Origin: VSJD01 sp964617825 | GTDB lineage: Bacteria > Verrucomicrobiota > Kiritimatiellia > JAAZAB01 | Length of the DNA stretch: 64,000 nt | Direction: 5' to 3' | Assembly: GCA_964617825.1 (NCBI GenBank) | Contig: CAZTWL010000003.1 | Coordinates: 62,001-126,000 of the forward strand | Shown here: positions 43,301 through 51,438 of the stretch, piece by piece | Numbering within the stretch: position 1 is the stretch's first letter | Layout: each line of letters starts with the position of its first letter | Notes under the pieces: model-generated | Told to the model about the DNA's origin: nothing | Databases searched by the model: none | Seen by the model: the letters and a program-made list of their open reading frames with translations, nothing else | Translations under genes and position numbers: made by a program

Positions 43301-44473
43301 ATGAAAATTACCGATATTAAAGTGTTTGTAGCCGATGCTTTTCGCACTAATTGGACTTTTATCAAAGTCGAAACCGATGCGGGTCTCTACGGCTACGGCG
43401 AAGCCTCTCTGGGCACCCAGGAAATGGCGCTCAGCGGCTGCGTCAATGACCTTAAACGATTAATTATCGGACGAAATCCGTTGGAAATCGAGAGGATGTG
43501 TTTTGAGGTATATCGCGATATTTACTGGAAAGGCGGCCCGGTATTGATGTCGGCAATCAGCGGCATCGAAATGGCGATGTGGGATATCACCGGCAAATAT
43601 TTCAATGCCCCGGTCTATGCTTTGCTTGGCGGGAAAATGCGCGATAAAGTGAAAATTTATGCCAACGCCTGGTTTGTCGGCGCCAAAACGCCGGAGGAGT
43701 TTGCGGCTAAGGCCAGGGAAACGGTGGCACGTGGCATCAAAGCGATGAAATGGGATCCATTCGGTAAAGCGCACATGACGATATCCAATGAAGAAATGGA
43801 GCAGGCCGTAAAATCCGTTGCTGCCGTTCGGGATGCGGTCGGACCTTATGTCGATCTTTTGATCGAGTGTCACGGACGCTTTAATCCCTATACCGCAATA
43901 CAAATCGCCCGCGAACTTGTTGCGTTTAAGCCGATGCTGATGGAGGAGCCATGTCCGCCGGATAATTTCGACGCCACGGCAAGCGTGCGCGAAAAATCGC
44001 CGATACCGATTTCCGGCGGAGAGCGCGTCTATACTAAGTTCGGGTTTCAGGATTATTTCCACAAAAAAGCGGTTGATATCGCCCAGCCGGATATTTTTCA
44101 TGCGGGTGGAATCATGGAATCGAAAAAAATCGCGGCCATGGCGGAAGCCAATCATATCCCGGTATCGTTCCACAATCCAAGCGGACCGATATCCAATGCC
44201 GCCATATTGCAGCTGGCGGCATGCGTTCCTAATTTTCTAATTCATGAAATCATGCTGACCGATGGCTCTTTCCGGAAGAATTTCTCCAACGAGGAAGTTG
44301 TGTATGCCGACGGTCATATTATGATCCCCGATAAACCCGGACTCGGAATCGAGCTGAACGAGGAAGAAATCAAAAAGCATCCGTACAAGCCGCGCAACCT
44401 GCGGCATTACACCGGAGCGCTCACCGACATCCGGCCTAAGGATGATTGTTTTTATTATTTCAAAGGAATCTGA
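43301..44473 (+). CDS. Mandelate racemase/enolase-superfamily sugar-acid dehydratase
   Basis: A 390-residue enolase-superfamily protein closest to D-galactonate-dehydratase-like enzymes, which turn aldonates into 2-keto-3-deoxy acids. The catalytic dyad His191 (in IECHGRF) and His291 (in VSFHNPSGP) is present. Metal ligands appear as Glu189, Glu215/216 (MEEPC) and Glu241 (SGGERV). At position 189 the family usually has Asp, so the Glu is notable. I chose ATG 43301 (MKITDIKVF), which matches family N-termini; ATG 43256 would overlap the aldolase gene by 8 bp and is possible. The KDPG-type aldolase gene begins 2 bp later, an arrangement that supports the dehydratase-aldolase reading. Confidence 0.88.
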   Translation: MKITDIKVFVADAFRTNWTFIKVETDAGLYGYGEASLGTQEMALSGCVNDLKRLIIGRNPLEIERMCFEVYRDIYWKGGPVLMSAISGIEMAMWDITGKYFNAPVYALLGGKMRDKVKIYANAWFVGAKTPEEFAAKARETVARGIKAMKWDPFGKAHMTISNEEMEQAVKSVAAVRDAVGPYVDLLIECHGRFNPYTAIQIARELVAFKPMLMEEPCPPDNFDATASVREKSPIPISGGERVYTKFGFQDYFHKKAVDIAQPDIFHAGGIMESKKIAAMAEANHIPVSFHNPSGPISNAAILQLAACVPNFLIHEIMLTDGSFRKNFSNEEVVYADGHIMIPDKPGLGIELNEEEIKKHPYKPRNLRHYTGALTDIRPKDDCFYYFKGI

Positions 44474-44475
44474 CG

Positions 44476-45126
44476 ATGGATGCACTTGCGCTGATCGAAC
44501 AACAACGCTTCATTGCGCTGGCGCGCCATGTTGACGTCGAGGTAATGGAAGATGTCGTCAAGGCGCTTTATAAGGGTGGCATCCGCATCCTGGAAATCGC
44601 CTTTGATCCATGTGATCCCGATACGCTGGTCAAGACCTCCCAAACGATAAAAATATCGATTGCCGGCGGAATGCTGACCGGAGCTGGAACCGTGTTAACC
44701 GTTGCCGGAGTAGAAGCTGCCCACGCCGCCGGAGCTCGTTTTATCGTGTCGCCCAACACCAACGCGCCGATCGTCAAGCGCACAAAAGATCTGAACATGC
44801 TGTCGATTCCGGGCGCGTATACGCCCAGCGAGATAGTCAACGCGAGCGAGCTTGGCGCGGATATCGTGAAAATATTCCCGATCCTGCCGGACCAGCTTGA
44901 CTACATAAAAGTGGTAACAACGCCGTTATCCCATATTAAATTCATGGTGACCGGGGGAATCAATCCGGGTAACGTGGCGGGCTTCTTGAACGCCGGCGCG
45001 GTTGCGGTATTGGCCGGCGCGTCAATTATTAAACCCGCGCTTGTATGCGCGAAAAACTGGGAAGAAATAAGCAGGCTTGCCAAAATGCATCTGGATGCTG
45101 CAAAAACGGGAGTACGGAACAACTGA
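44476..45126 (+). CDS. KDPG/KHG-type aldolase
   Basis: A 216-residue class I aldolase of the 2-dehydro-3-deoxy-(6-phospho)gluconate family, which splits 2-keto-3-deoxy acids into pyruvate and an aldehyde. The Schiff-base Lys132 lies in DIVKIFP, the general-base Glu in RILEIAFDP, and SPN and MVTGGI are also conserved. The E. coli Eda segment VTLRT, which holds a phosphate/carboxylate-binding Arg, reads IAFDP here, so the substrate may differ or lack phosphate. AAAGGA lies before ATG 44476; the frame is open to 44446 inside the dehydratase gene. It is 2 bp from that gene. Confidence 0.88.
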   Translation: MDALALIEQQRFIALARHVDVEVMEDVVKALYKGGIRILEIAFDPCDPDTLVKTSQTIKISIAGGMLTGAGTVLTVAGVEAAHAAGARFIVSPNTNAPIVKRTKDLNMLSIPGAYTPSEIVNASELGADIVKIFPILPDQLDYIKVVTTPLSHIKFMVTGGINPGNVAGFLNAGAVAVLAGASIIKPALVCAKNWEEISRLAKMHLDAAKTGVRNN

Positions 45127-45193
45127 GGACTTCGCGCGCTACCCGCCCTTTGCCCAAACGGAAAGGGTAGCAATGCAGGAAGGAAGAACGTTC

Positions 45194-45946
45194 ATGCTAA
45201 AAGAAGAAAGCTTAAAGGGAAGAAACGTGCTGGTTACCGGGGCGTCCCAAGGGCTGGGCGCGGTCATCGCGCAAATATTTGCCGAAGAGGGCTGCCATGT
45301 TTATGTAAACTGCGCCCATGGCGTCGATAAGGCCAAGATCGTGATCGAGGGCATTCGCCGCGCCGGCGGTTTGGCCGAGCTGTTCCAATGCGACATCACG
45401 GATGAAAATGAAATTGCAACAAAGTTCAAAGAATTGGATCCCATCGATATCCTGATTAATAATGCCAGGCTCAATCCGTATCATCGGCAGCCGGAAGATA
45501 CGGAAGCCGTTTGGTTTGCCAAGATGCTTGCCGTCAATCTGATTGGTCCGCACCTGACAATTCTGGCTGTGATCGATGGCATGAAGAAGCGGCGCTGGGG
45601 CCGTGTGGTCAATATCTCTTCAATACAGGAGCATGTTGCGGTGCCTCGCCGCATGATGCATTACGGGGCATCCAAGGCGGGGTTGAATGAACTGACGCGC
45701 TGTTTTGCCCTTGAGGCCGCACCGTATAACATCACCGTCAACACCGTTTCTCCCGGCATGATCGTGACGGAAAATTTAGTTAAAAACCTGACTCCGGCTG
45801 AAATCGAGGAGCGCAATCAGAAGATCCCCCTGCATCGTGGCGCGACGACCGGAGAAATTGCCCGCGCGGTGCTTTATACCGTCAAATCCAGCTATATGAC
45901 CGGTGAAATCGTTAATGTAAACGGCGGTCTCTGGATGACTCCTTAA
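45194..45946 (+). CDS. Short-chain dehydrogenase/reductase
   Basis: A 250-residue classical SDR. The cofactor motif is VTGASQGLG, the structural motif NNARLN replaces the common NNAG, and the catalytic residues are Ser in VVNISSIQ, Tyr157 and Lys161 (YGASK). Near the lactonase and the sugar-acid dehydratase it is best read as the sugar 1-dehydrogenase that makes an aldonolactone, or as a keto-acid reductase. ATG 45194 (MLKEESLKG) was chosen because AGGAAGG lies about 9 bases upstream; ATG 45173 with AAAGGG is an alternative. The SMP-30 gene follows after 13 bp. Confidence 0.87.
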   Translation: MLKEESLKGRNVLVTGASQGLGAVIAQIFAEEGCHVYVNCAHGVDKAKIVIEGIRRAGGLAELFQCDITDENEIATKFKELDPIDILINNARLNPYHRQPEDTEAVWFAKMLAVNLIGPHLTILAVIDGMKKRRWGRVVNISSIQEHVAVPRRMMHYGASKAGLNELTRCFALEAAPYNITVNTVSPGMIVTENLVKNLTPAEIEERNQKIPLHRGATTGEIARAVLYTVKSSYMTGEIVNVNGGLWMTP

Positions 45947-45959
45947 GGAGATACAATCG

Positions 45960-46865
45960 GTGCCTGTAAACAAGGTTGTTCCGAATCAATTTGAAATATT
46001 TGCCGATTGCCGTTGCCTGGTTGGCGAAGGTCCGCTTTGGAACGCAAAGGAACAGGCCCTTTATTGGGTCGATGTTGCCAACGGAGATGTTTATAGAAAA
46101 CGGCTGGATGACCCCGTCGAGAAATATGAACGTTTCCGGCTGGATATCGGCAAAATCGGCGGGATGGCTTTTGCCCGTGATCATGGCGTATTGTTGTTTG
46201 CGGCGCAGGGCCGGGTTTGGCGCTGGCAACCTGGGAAAACGCCCGTCCTCAAGGCCGAACTTGCGGCCGCGGCGTCTACCCGTTTCAACGATGTTATTGC
46301 CGATCCGGCTGGCCGTGTATTTTGCGGCGTTGCGCCGGTTGAAAAAGGAGGGGCCGGTTCGCTTTGGCGGATGGAAACCGACGGACGTTTTTCCTGCCTG
46401 GAACCGGTGACCGCCGGCATGCCCAACGGGATGGGTTTTTCGCCCGATCGAAAGCATTTCTATTTTACCGTCACAAACGAAAGGGTCATTTACGGTTATG
46501 ACTATCATCCGGATGCGGGGACGCTGGCCAACCGGACGGTGTTAATCAAAGTGCCTGAAGACGAAGGATTGCCCGACGGGCTGACGGTTGATGCCGAAGG
46601 CTGTCTCTGGTCAGCCCAGTGGAACGGCGCCCGCTTGGCGCGCTATTCCCCGGCCGGCGCAAAACTGCTGGAATTTCGCTTTCCCATCGTCAAAATAAGT
46701 TGCCTGACGTTTGGCGGGCCGGATTACTCCGATATTTTTATTACCACGGCCAATTATCCGTGGCATGAACCCGACTATGCACAAGACCGGGCCGGCGCGG
46801 TGTTCCGGTTGAAACAACCCGTGCGCGGCTTGTCGGAATATATTGCGGCAACAGTCGGTAGATAG
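45960..46865 (+). CDS. SMP-30/gluconolactonase-family lactonase
   Basis: A 301-residue six-bladed beta-propeller of the SMP-30/regucalcin family. The metal-binding residues are recognisable in LVGEGPLWN (Glu), RFNDVIADP (Asn), MPNGMGFSPD (Asn) and LPDGLTVDAEG (Asp). Such enzymes open sugar lactones to aldonic acids. The start is GTG 45960, supported by AAGGAG 9 bases upstream. It follows the SDR gene by 13 bp, so dehydrogenase and lactonase form a natural pair ahead of the dehydratase and aldolase. No signal peptide. A 136-bp gap follows. Confidence 0.88.
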   Translation: MPVNKVVPNQFEIFADCRCLVGEGPLWNAKEQALYWVDVANGDVYRKRLDDPVEKYERFRLDIGKIGGMAFARDHGVLLFAAQGRVWRWQPGKTPVLKAELAAAASTRFNDVIADPAGRVFCGVAPVEKGGAGSLWRMETDGRFSCLEPVTAGMPNGMGFSPDRKHFYFTVTNERVIYGYDYHPDAGTLANRTVLIKVPEDEGLPDGLTVDAEGCLWSAQWNGARLARYSPAGAKLLEFRFPIVKISCLTFGGPDYSDIFITTANYPWHEPDYAQDRAGAVFRLKQPVRGLSEYIAATVGR

Positions 46866-46895
46866 CAGCAATCTCGGTGACAATATTTTTTTCAG

Positions 46896-46960
46896 TTGAA
46901 TAAAAAAAATAGAGCCTCAATATATTCAAACGATCTGTGAATCGTGTTGGGAATTGATTC
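46896..46960 (+). promoter_or_regulatory. Candidate promoter before the second Gfo/Idh/MocA gene
   Basis: The 136-bp gap at 46866-47001 is AT-rich. TTGAAT (46896-46901) and TATATT (46921-46926) form a possible promoter with a long 19-base spacer. A small inverted repeat, GAATC (46939-46943) and GATTC (46956-46960), lies downstream. This could start a separate transcript for the genes from 47002 onward. Confidence 0.3.
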
Positions 46961-47001
46961 GCAACAAAACGGAGTAGGCATTTAAAAAGGAACAGCGCCA
47001 T

Positions 47002-47967
47002 ATGATCAACCTGGCAGTTATTGGGGCCGGCCGGATGGCCAACGCCCATGCGGAGACATTAAAAAATCGTCCAGACTGCCAATTTATTGGCGTATATGAC
47101 ATCGTTCCTGAAGCGGCAAGGACCTTTGCAAAAAAATATGGGGTTGAAAAAATCTATCCGGATAGTTCGCAACTAGCCGCCGATTCCGCCATTGACGCGG
47201 TGCTGGTGTGCAATTATTCCGACCAGCACTATCGGACAATGGTAGAGCTGCTCGAGGCCGGGAAGAAATATATTTTTTGCGAAAAGGCCCTGGTGCGGAA
47301 CTTGGCCGATGGCGAAGATCTTTTGAAGCGGGCGGAGGCACAAAAGGCTTTGGTAATGGTGGGACATCAGCGCCGCTATCTACCCGCCTGTGCGCGTTTG
47401 AAGCAACTTATCGCGGCGGGAGAGCTCGGGGTCGTAAGAATGGCTAAGATTGCTCTTTGTCATTCAAGCTACGATCGCGATCGAACTTCATTTTTCGCCG
47501 ATTTTGAGCGCAGCGGCGGGGTAATTCTCGATATGATGTCGCATTTTTTTGACCAGTTAAACTGGTATTTTGGCGAACCGCAAAGCGTCAGCGGACGCAG
47601 CCTGATGCTTGATCGCTCTTTGCCGCAGCCGATGGACTATGTTTCCGGCACAATTACCTATAAAAACGGCGTCATCTGCAATATCGATGGAAGCTGGCAG
47701 CGTTACGGGGTGCCCTATGGTCGAACTGAAGTGTACGGCGATAAAGCTTGCGCCATTTGCGAGGCGGGCGACAAGTTGCATGTCTACCGCAAAGGCGAAC
47801 ATACCGAGTTGTTCGTCGAACCGACGATGCCGCAAATGCTGGCGTTTATTGACATGATTGCCAAAGGCACGCCGCCGCGCACGACCTTGCGCGACGGGTT
47901 CAACTCGGTTCGAGTTGCGCTGGGACTGATCGAGGCCGCTCAACAAAACAAAACCATTTTGTTTTAA
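47002..47967 (+). CDS. Gfo/Idh/MocA-family oxidoreductase
   Basis: A 321-residue NAD(P)-dependent oxidoreductase. The Rossmann motif is VIGAGRMANAHA and the expected catalytic Asp/His pair is in GGVILDMMSHFFDQL. The conserved EKP motif reads CEKALVRN, so its proline is replaced by alanine; the lysine is kept. AAAGGAACAG precedes ATG 47002. Members oxidise inositols, amino sugars and many other sugars, and in clusters with TIM-barrel isomerases they act through 3-keto intermediates. The ThuA gene follows by 24 bp and also fits 3-keto-sugar chemistry. Confidence 0.87.
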   Translation: MINLAVIGAGRMANAHAETLKNRPDCQFIGVYDIVPEAARTFAKKYGVEKIYPDSSQLAADSAIDAVLVCNYSDQHYRTMVELLEAGKKYIFCEKALVRNLADGEDLLKRAEAQKALVMVGHQRRYLPACARLKQLIAAGELGVVRMAKIALCHSSYDRDRTSFFADFERSGGVILDMMSHFFDQLNWYFGEPQSVSGRSLMLDRSLPQPMDYVSGTITYKNGVICNIDGSWQRYGVPYGRTEVYGDKACAICEAGDKLHVYRKGEHTELFVEPTMPQMLAFIDMIAKGTPPRTTLRDGFNSVRVALGLIEAAQQNKTILF

Positions 47968-47991
47968 CCATAAAATAAGGAACAGAGACGA

Positions 47992-48762
47992 ATGGACAAC
48001 CCAAAAATCAACGTCACGATCTGGCACGAATATGTTCATGAAAAAACCAACCCGGCGGTCAGGGCTCTGTATCCGGATGGCATCCATGGCGCCTTGGCCA
48101 AAAACCTGGCGGCGCAGGATTTGAATATCCGCACGGCCACGCTCGAAGAACCGGAGCATGGTTTGACGCAAGCCGTTCTCGATAATACGGACGTTCTGCT
48201 CTGGTGGGGGCATGCCGCTCACGAGAAGGTTGCCGATGAGATTGTCCGGAGAGTGCAAACGCGCGTCTGGGAAGGCATGGGAATCGTCGTTCTCCACTCC
48301 GGGCACATGTCGAAAATATTCCGCGCGCTCAACGGAACGAGCGGCAAGCTTCATTGGCGCGAGTCCGGTGACCGTGAGCGGCTGTGGGTGATCGATCCGT
48401 CCCACCCGATTGCCGCCGGATTGCCGGAACATTTCGAGCTGCCGTATGAAGAAATGTACGGCGAACCGTTTATGATTGCCGGGGATGCCAAAATCATTCT
48501 GATGTCGTGGTTCGAAGGCGGCGAAGTTTTTCGCAGCGGCTTCACCCTCCAGCGCGGCAACGGCAAACTCTTTTATTTCCGGCCCGGACATGAAACGTTC
48601 CCGACCTATTACGACCCGAACGTCATCAAGGTTATCGGTAACGCCATTCGTTGGGCGCGCCCGTTTGTTTCGGCGCCGTACCCCGCCATGCACCATCCGG
48701 AAGCATTGGAAAAAATCTCGCCCAAAGACTTCGTGTTCGGCAAGGCGGGCATTGTTCAATAA
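47992..48762 (+). CDS. ThuA-like protein
   Basis: A 256-residue protein of the ThuA family, which has a class I glutamine-amidotransferase-like fold without the amidotransferase role. Segments such as DVLLWWGHAAHEKV, GIVVLHSGHMSKIF and FYFRPGHETFPTYYD are typical. In rhizobia ThuA works with the dehydrogenase ThuB in trehalose and related disaccharide use through 3-keto forms; the chemical step of ThuA is not settled. Here it follows a Gfo/Idh/MocA gene by 24 bp, the same ThuB-ThuA pairing in reverse order. AAGGAACAG lies before the start. No signal peptide. Confidence 0.87.
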   Translation: MDNPKINVTIWHEYVHEKTNPAVRALYPDGIHGALAKNLAAQDLNIRTATLEEPEHGLTQAVLDNTDVLLWWGHAAHEKVADEIVRRVQTRVWEGMGIVVLHSGHMSKIFRALNGTSGKLHWRESGDRERLWVIDPSHPIAAGLPEHFELPYEEMYGEPFMIAGDAKIILMSWFEGGEVFRSGFTLQRGNGKLFYFRPGHETFPTYYDPNVIKVIGNAIRWARPFVSAPYPAMHHPEALEKISPKDFVFGKAGIVQ

Positions 48763-48805
48763 CAGCAATGATCCGCAATTTCGATAGCAGGGAAGGCAAA
48801 GTTGC

Positions 48806-49579
48806 ATGAAATGGATCGCAGTCGAAAATTACGAGGCCATGAGCGTTCTGGCGGCGGAGCGCATGTATGCCGTCATTTCCGCAAAAGCGCAGGCCGGCAA
48901 GCCGGTGAATATCGGGCTGGCCACCGGGAATACGATGATTGAGCTTTACAAGCTGCTGGCGGGCATGCTCAACAAAAATGGGACCAACCTCGCGGGGCTG
49001 ACCACCTTCAATCTGGACGAATATGTCGGCGCGGACGGCCGCAATGTGGCCAGCTCGCATCCGCTAAGTTACGACGCGTATATGCGCGCCAGGCTTTTCG
49101 ATAAATTGGACCCAGGGCTGGGACTGCGCCGGGAGCGGATCATGTTCCCCAATGCCACGGATGCCGCGGGGTATGACCAGGCCATTGCGGATGCCGGCGG
49201 CATCGATTTTCAGCTGCTCGGGATCGGCTTCAACGGGCACATCGCCTTTAACGAGCCGCTCGCGGAATCGGCGATAACCGCAGACGCGTTTTGCCTGCTC
49301 CCTTCACGGGTGGTGAATCTGGAAAAGCGCACACTGGAAACGAATGCAGCCCTGACGGCGGGCAATGATCTCGCGCTTGTTCCGGCCCGGGCGGCAACCA
49401 TGGGTATGCGCCCGATCCTGCAGGCCCGCGAAATTATGCTCCTGGCCTGTTTTGCCGAGCAAACCGCGCCGCTGCGCAAAATTAAAGCCGGGCGGATTAC
49501 CCCCGAAATCCCGGCTTCCTGCTTGTTGAAACATCCCGACTGCACCATCGTTTACACGGCGGATAAAATCGAAATATAA
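48806..49579 (+). CDS. nagB: Glucosamine-6-phosphate deaminase
   Basis: A 257-residue enzyme that converts glucosamine 6-phosphate to fructose 6-phosphate and ammonia. IGLATGNTMIELY is the phosphate-binding loop, TFNLDEYVG holds the catalytic Asp, and GIGFNGHIAFNEP holds the ring-opening His and Glu. The C-terminus TIVYTADKI is slightly short but normal for monomeric or simple hexameric types. GGAAGG precedes ATG 48806. A GlcNAc-6-phosphate deacetylase (nagA) is not in the window; a NodB-type deacetylase gene follows after 122 bp. Its presence suggests that amino sugars are among the products of the locus. Confidence 0.92.
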   Translation: MKWIAVENYEAMSVLAAERMYAVISAKAQAGKPVNIGLATGNTMIELYKLLAGMLNKNGTNLAGLTTFNLDEYVGADGRNVASSHPLSYDAYMRARLFDKLDPGLGLRRERIMFPNATDAAGYDQAIADAGGIDFQLLGIGFNGHIAFNEPLAESAITADAFCLLPSRVVNLEKRTLETNAALTAGNDLALVPARAATMGMRPILQAREIMLLACFAEQTAPLRKIKAGRITPEIPASCLLKHPDCTIVYTADKIEI

Positions 49580-49701
49580 TGGCCAGGCAAGGCGGCTCGG
49601 TGCGGCGCCTTGCCCTGCCGAAACCATCGAGTTAAAGGAAGGGCGAAGTCTCTGGCTGAGCCGCAAGAAATTTTCAACGGCTTTCAAAGATTGGGCATAA
49701 T

Positions 49702-50544
49702 ATGGCTTCGACATTGCTGATCGGATATGACGTGGAACGAATCCCCGGCCGGGTCCCTGGGGAAAAGTGGGTGGGCCTGAAAGTGCGGGAGGACTCCGTC
49801 TCTGTCTTCCTGAAAAAGATAGTGAGCGTTCACCGCGAATTCAAGGTGCCCGCCACGCTCTTCGTTGTCGGCCACTGCATCGAAGGTCATTTGCGGGAGT
49901 TGGAGTCCTGCCTGGCCTCGGGCCTGTTCGAACTGGCCCAGCATACCCAGGAGCATTATCCCCTGAAAACGGTCGTGGAGGAAACGGGCAGCCGGGTTTA
50001 TTTGCGAGGCCTGGACTTTGGGCGCATTGAGGAGCAAATTGCCAGGCCGGCCGCGCTGTTAAAAAAACATTTCGGCGTTGAGTGCAAGGGGCTGACCGCT
50101 CCTTATACCTATTACCGCGGATTATCCGACCGGCCGGATATTCTTGAAATTATTGCCAGGCACGGCCTCGTCTACACGCGTTCGTATGGCCGCAACAGCC
50201 TGGATTATTTCCCGCTCGGCTGGGATATCCAACCCTTCTGGTATGACCGCCAGGGCTTTCCCGATCTGCTTGAGTTTCCTGTGCAAGGGTGGTTGGACGC
50301 GCAGTGGCGCCATGACCACGGCTGGGAAAAATTGGCCGATTACCACCAATATCTCAGGGAGCAGGTCGATGCCGTGGCCCGGCAGGATATCTGCTGGTCG
50401 CACCTGCAGCATGACTGGACCAGCACGCTTTTCGATGAAAACCTCGACTGGACCGCAAAATTTATCAGGTACGCCGCCGAACGAATCGAGACCAAGACAT
50501 ATTACGAATATTACCTGGACAGGAAAACAAGGAGAAAACAATGA
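49702..50544 (+). CDS. Polysaccharide-deacetylase-family (NodB-fold) protein
   Basis: A 280-residue NodB-homology protein. Asp10 in LIGYDVE, and His81 and His85 in AQHTQEHYPL, are the metal-binding residues of the family; LTAPYTYYRG corresponds to the RAPxxxxxG motif with Arg replaced by Thr. Members remove N- or O-acetyl groups from glycans. Without a signal peptide this one should act on small cytosolic substrates. The start at 49702 has only a weak TTGGG upstream. The end overlaps the next gene by 4 bp (ATGA), and that gene in turn precedes a GH2 glycosidase, which indicates one deacetylase-oxidoreductase-glycosidase unit. Confidence 0.82.
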   Translation: MASTLLIGYDVERIPGRVPGEKWVGLKVREDSVSVFLKKIVSVHREFKVPATLFVVGHCIEGHLRELESCLASGLFELAQHTQEHYPLKTVVEETGSRVYLRGLDFGRIEEQIARPAALLKKHFGVECKGLTAPYTYYRGLSDRPDILEIIARHGLVYTRSYGRNSLDYFPLGWDIQPFWYDRQGFPDLLEFPVQGWLDAQWRHDHGWEKLADYHQYLREQVDAVARQDICWSHLQHDWTSTLFDENLDWTAKFIRYAAERIETKTYYEYYLDRKTRRKQ

Positions 50545-51392
50545 AGAAGATCGGATTCATAGATTTGTTCATCGACGAATGGCATGCGAATAATTATCCG
50601 CAGTGGATCAAGGAATTCGGCAAAAACGAATTCGAGGTGGCCATGGCATGGGAGGAGAAACCGATGGAAGGCCGGCGTCCCCTGGCGGCCTGGTGCCGCG
50701 ATTTCGGGGTGACCCCGGCTGGGTCCATTGCTGAAGTGGTTGCGCAATGCGATGTCATTTGTGTGCTGGCCCCGGCCAACCCCGAGGCGCACGCAAAGCT
50801 TGCCGAATTGCCGCTGCAAAGCGGCAAGCCCGTTTATGTTGACAAGCCTTTTGCGCCGGATGGCACAGTGGCCCGCGGGATGTTCGACTTGGCGGCCAAG
50901 CATCATACGCCTTTGTTCTCGTCGTCGGCCTTGCGCTTTGCCGCGGAGTTGAGCGCCGCAAAATCATCGCTGGCCGGGGAGCCGATCGACTTTGTCAGCG
51001 TCCGCGGCGGCGGACGGAGTTTCGAGGAATACGGTATCCATCAGCTGGAAATGATGGTAAGCCTGATGGGCTGCGGGGTAAAGAGGGTGATGGCCTGCGG
51101 TCACGGCGCCCGTTCGCGCCACGTGCTTGTCGAATATGCCGATGGCCGGCGCGGAACCCTCACCTGGATGCTGCCGCAAGGATTCGGATTGGCGATCGCC
51201 GGCGCCAAGCGGGAAATAGTCCTCGATAAACTCTCCGATTTCTTCCCGAATCTCATCAAGGCCATGCTCGAATTCTTTGCAACAGGGAAAGCTCCCGTAC
51301 CGGCGGCGGAGACAATCGAGATTGCCGCGACATTAGCCGCCGCGATTTCCGCCTGCCAGACCCCGGATCGCTGGGTCAGCGTTGTCCGGTAA
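50541..51392 (+). CDS. Short Gfo/Idh/MocA-like oxidoreductase
   Basis: A 283-residue protein that keeps the outline of the Gfo/Idh/MocA family: a first strand and helix (KKIGFIDLFIDEWHA), VICVLAPANPEAHAKL, then VYVDKPFAPD for the EKP motif and YGIHQLEMMVSLMG where the catalytic His lies. The usual GxGxxG at the N-terminus is absent; it reads GFIDLFIDEWHAN, so NAD(P) binding may be altered. It is about 40-140 residues shorter than the other two family members in this window. It overlaps the deacetylase gene by 4 bp and lies 46 bp before the GH2 gene. Role unknown; it could be a non-redox member. Confidence 0.75.
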   Translation: MKKIGFIDLFIDEWHANNYPQWIKEFGKNEFEVAMAWEEKPMEGRRPLAAWCRDFGVTPAGSIAEVVAQCDVICVLAPANPEAHAKLAELPLQSGKPVYVDKPFAPDGTVARGMFDLAAKHHTPLFSSSALRFAAELSAAKSSLAGEPIDFVSVRGGGRSFEEYGIHQLEMMVSLMGCGVKRVMACGHGARSRHVLVEYADGRRGTLTWMLPQGFGLAIAGAKREIVLDKLSDFFPNLIKAMLEFFATGKAPVPAAETIEIAATLAAAISACQTPDRWVSVVR

Positions 51393-51438
51393 TCGGCGCC
51401 GGGACGATTTAAGCGCCCCTAATCATTGGGAGGTCGAT

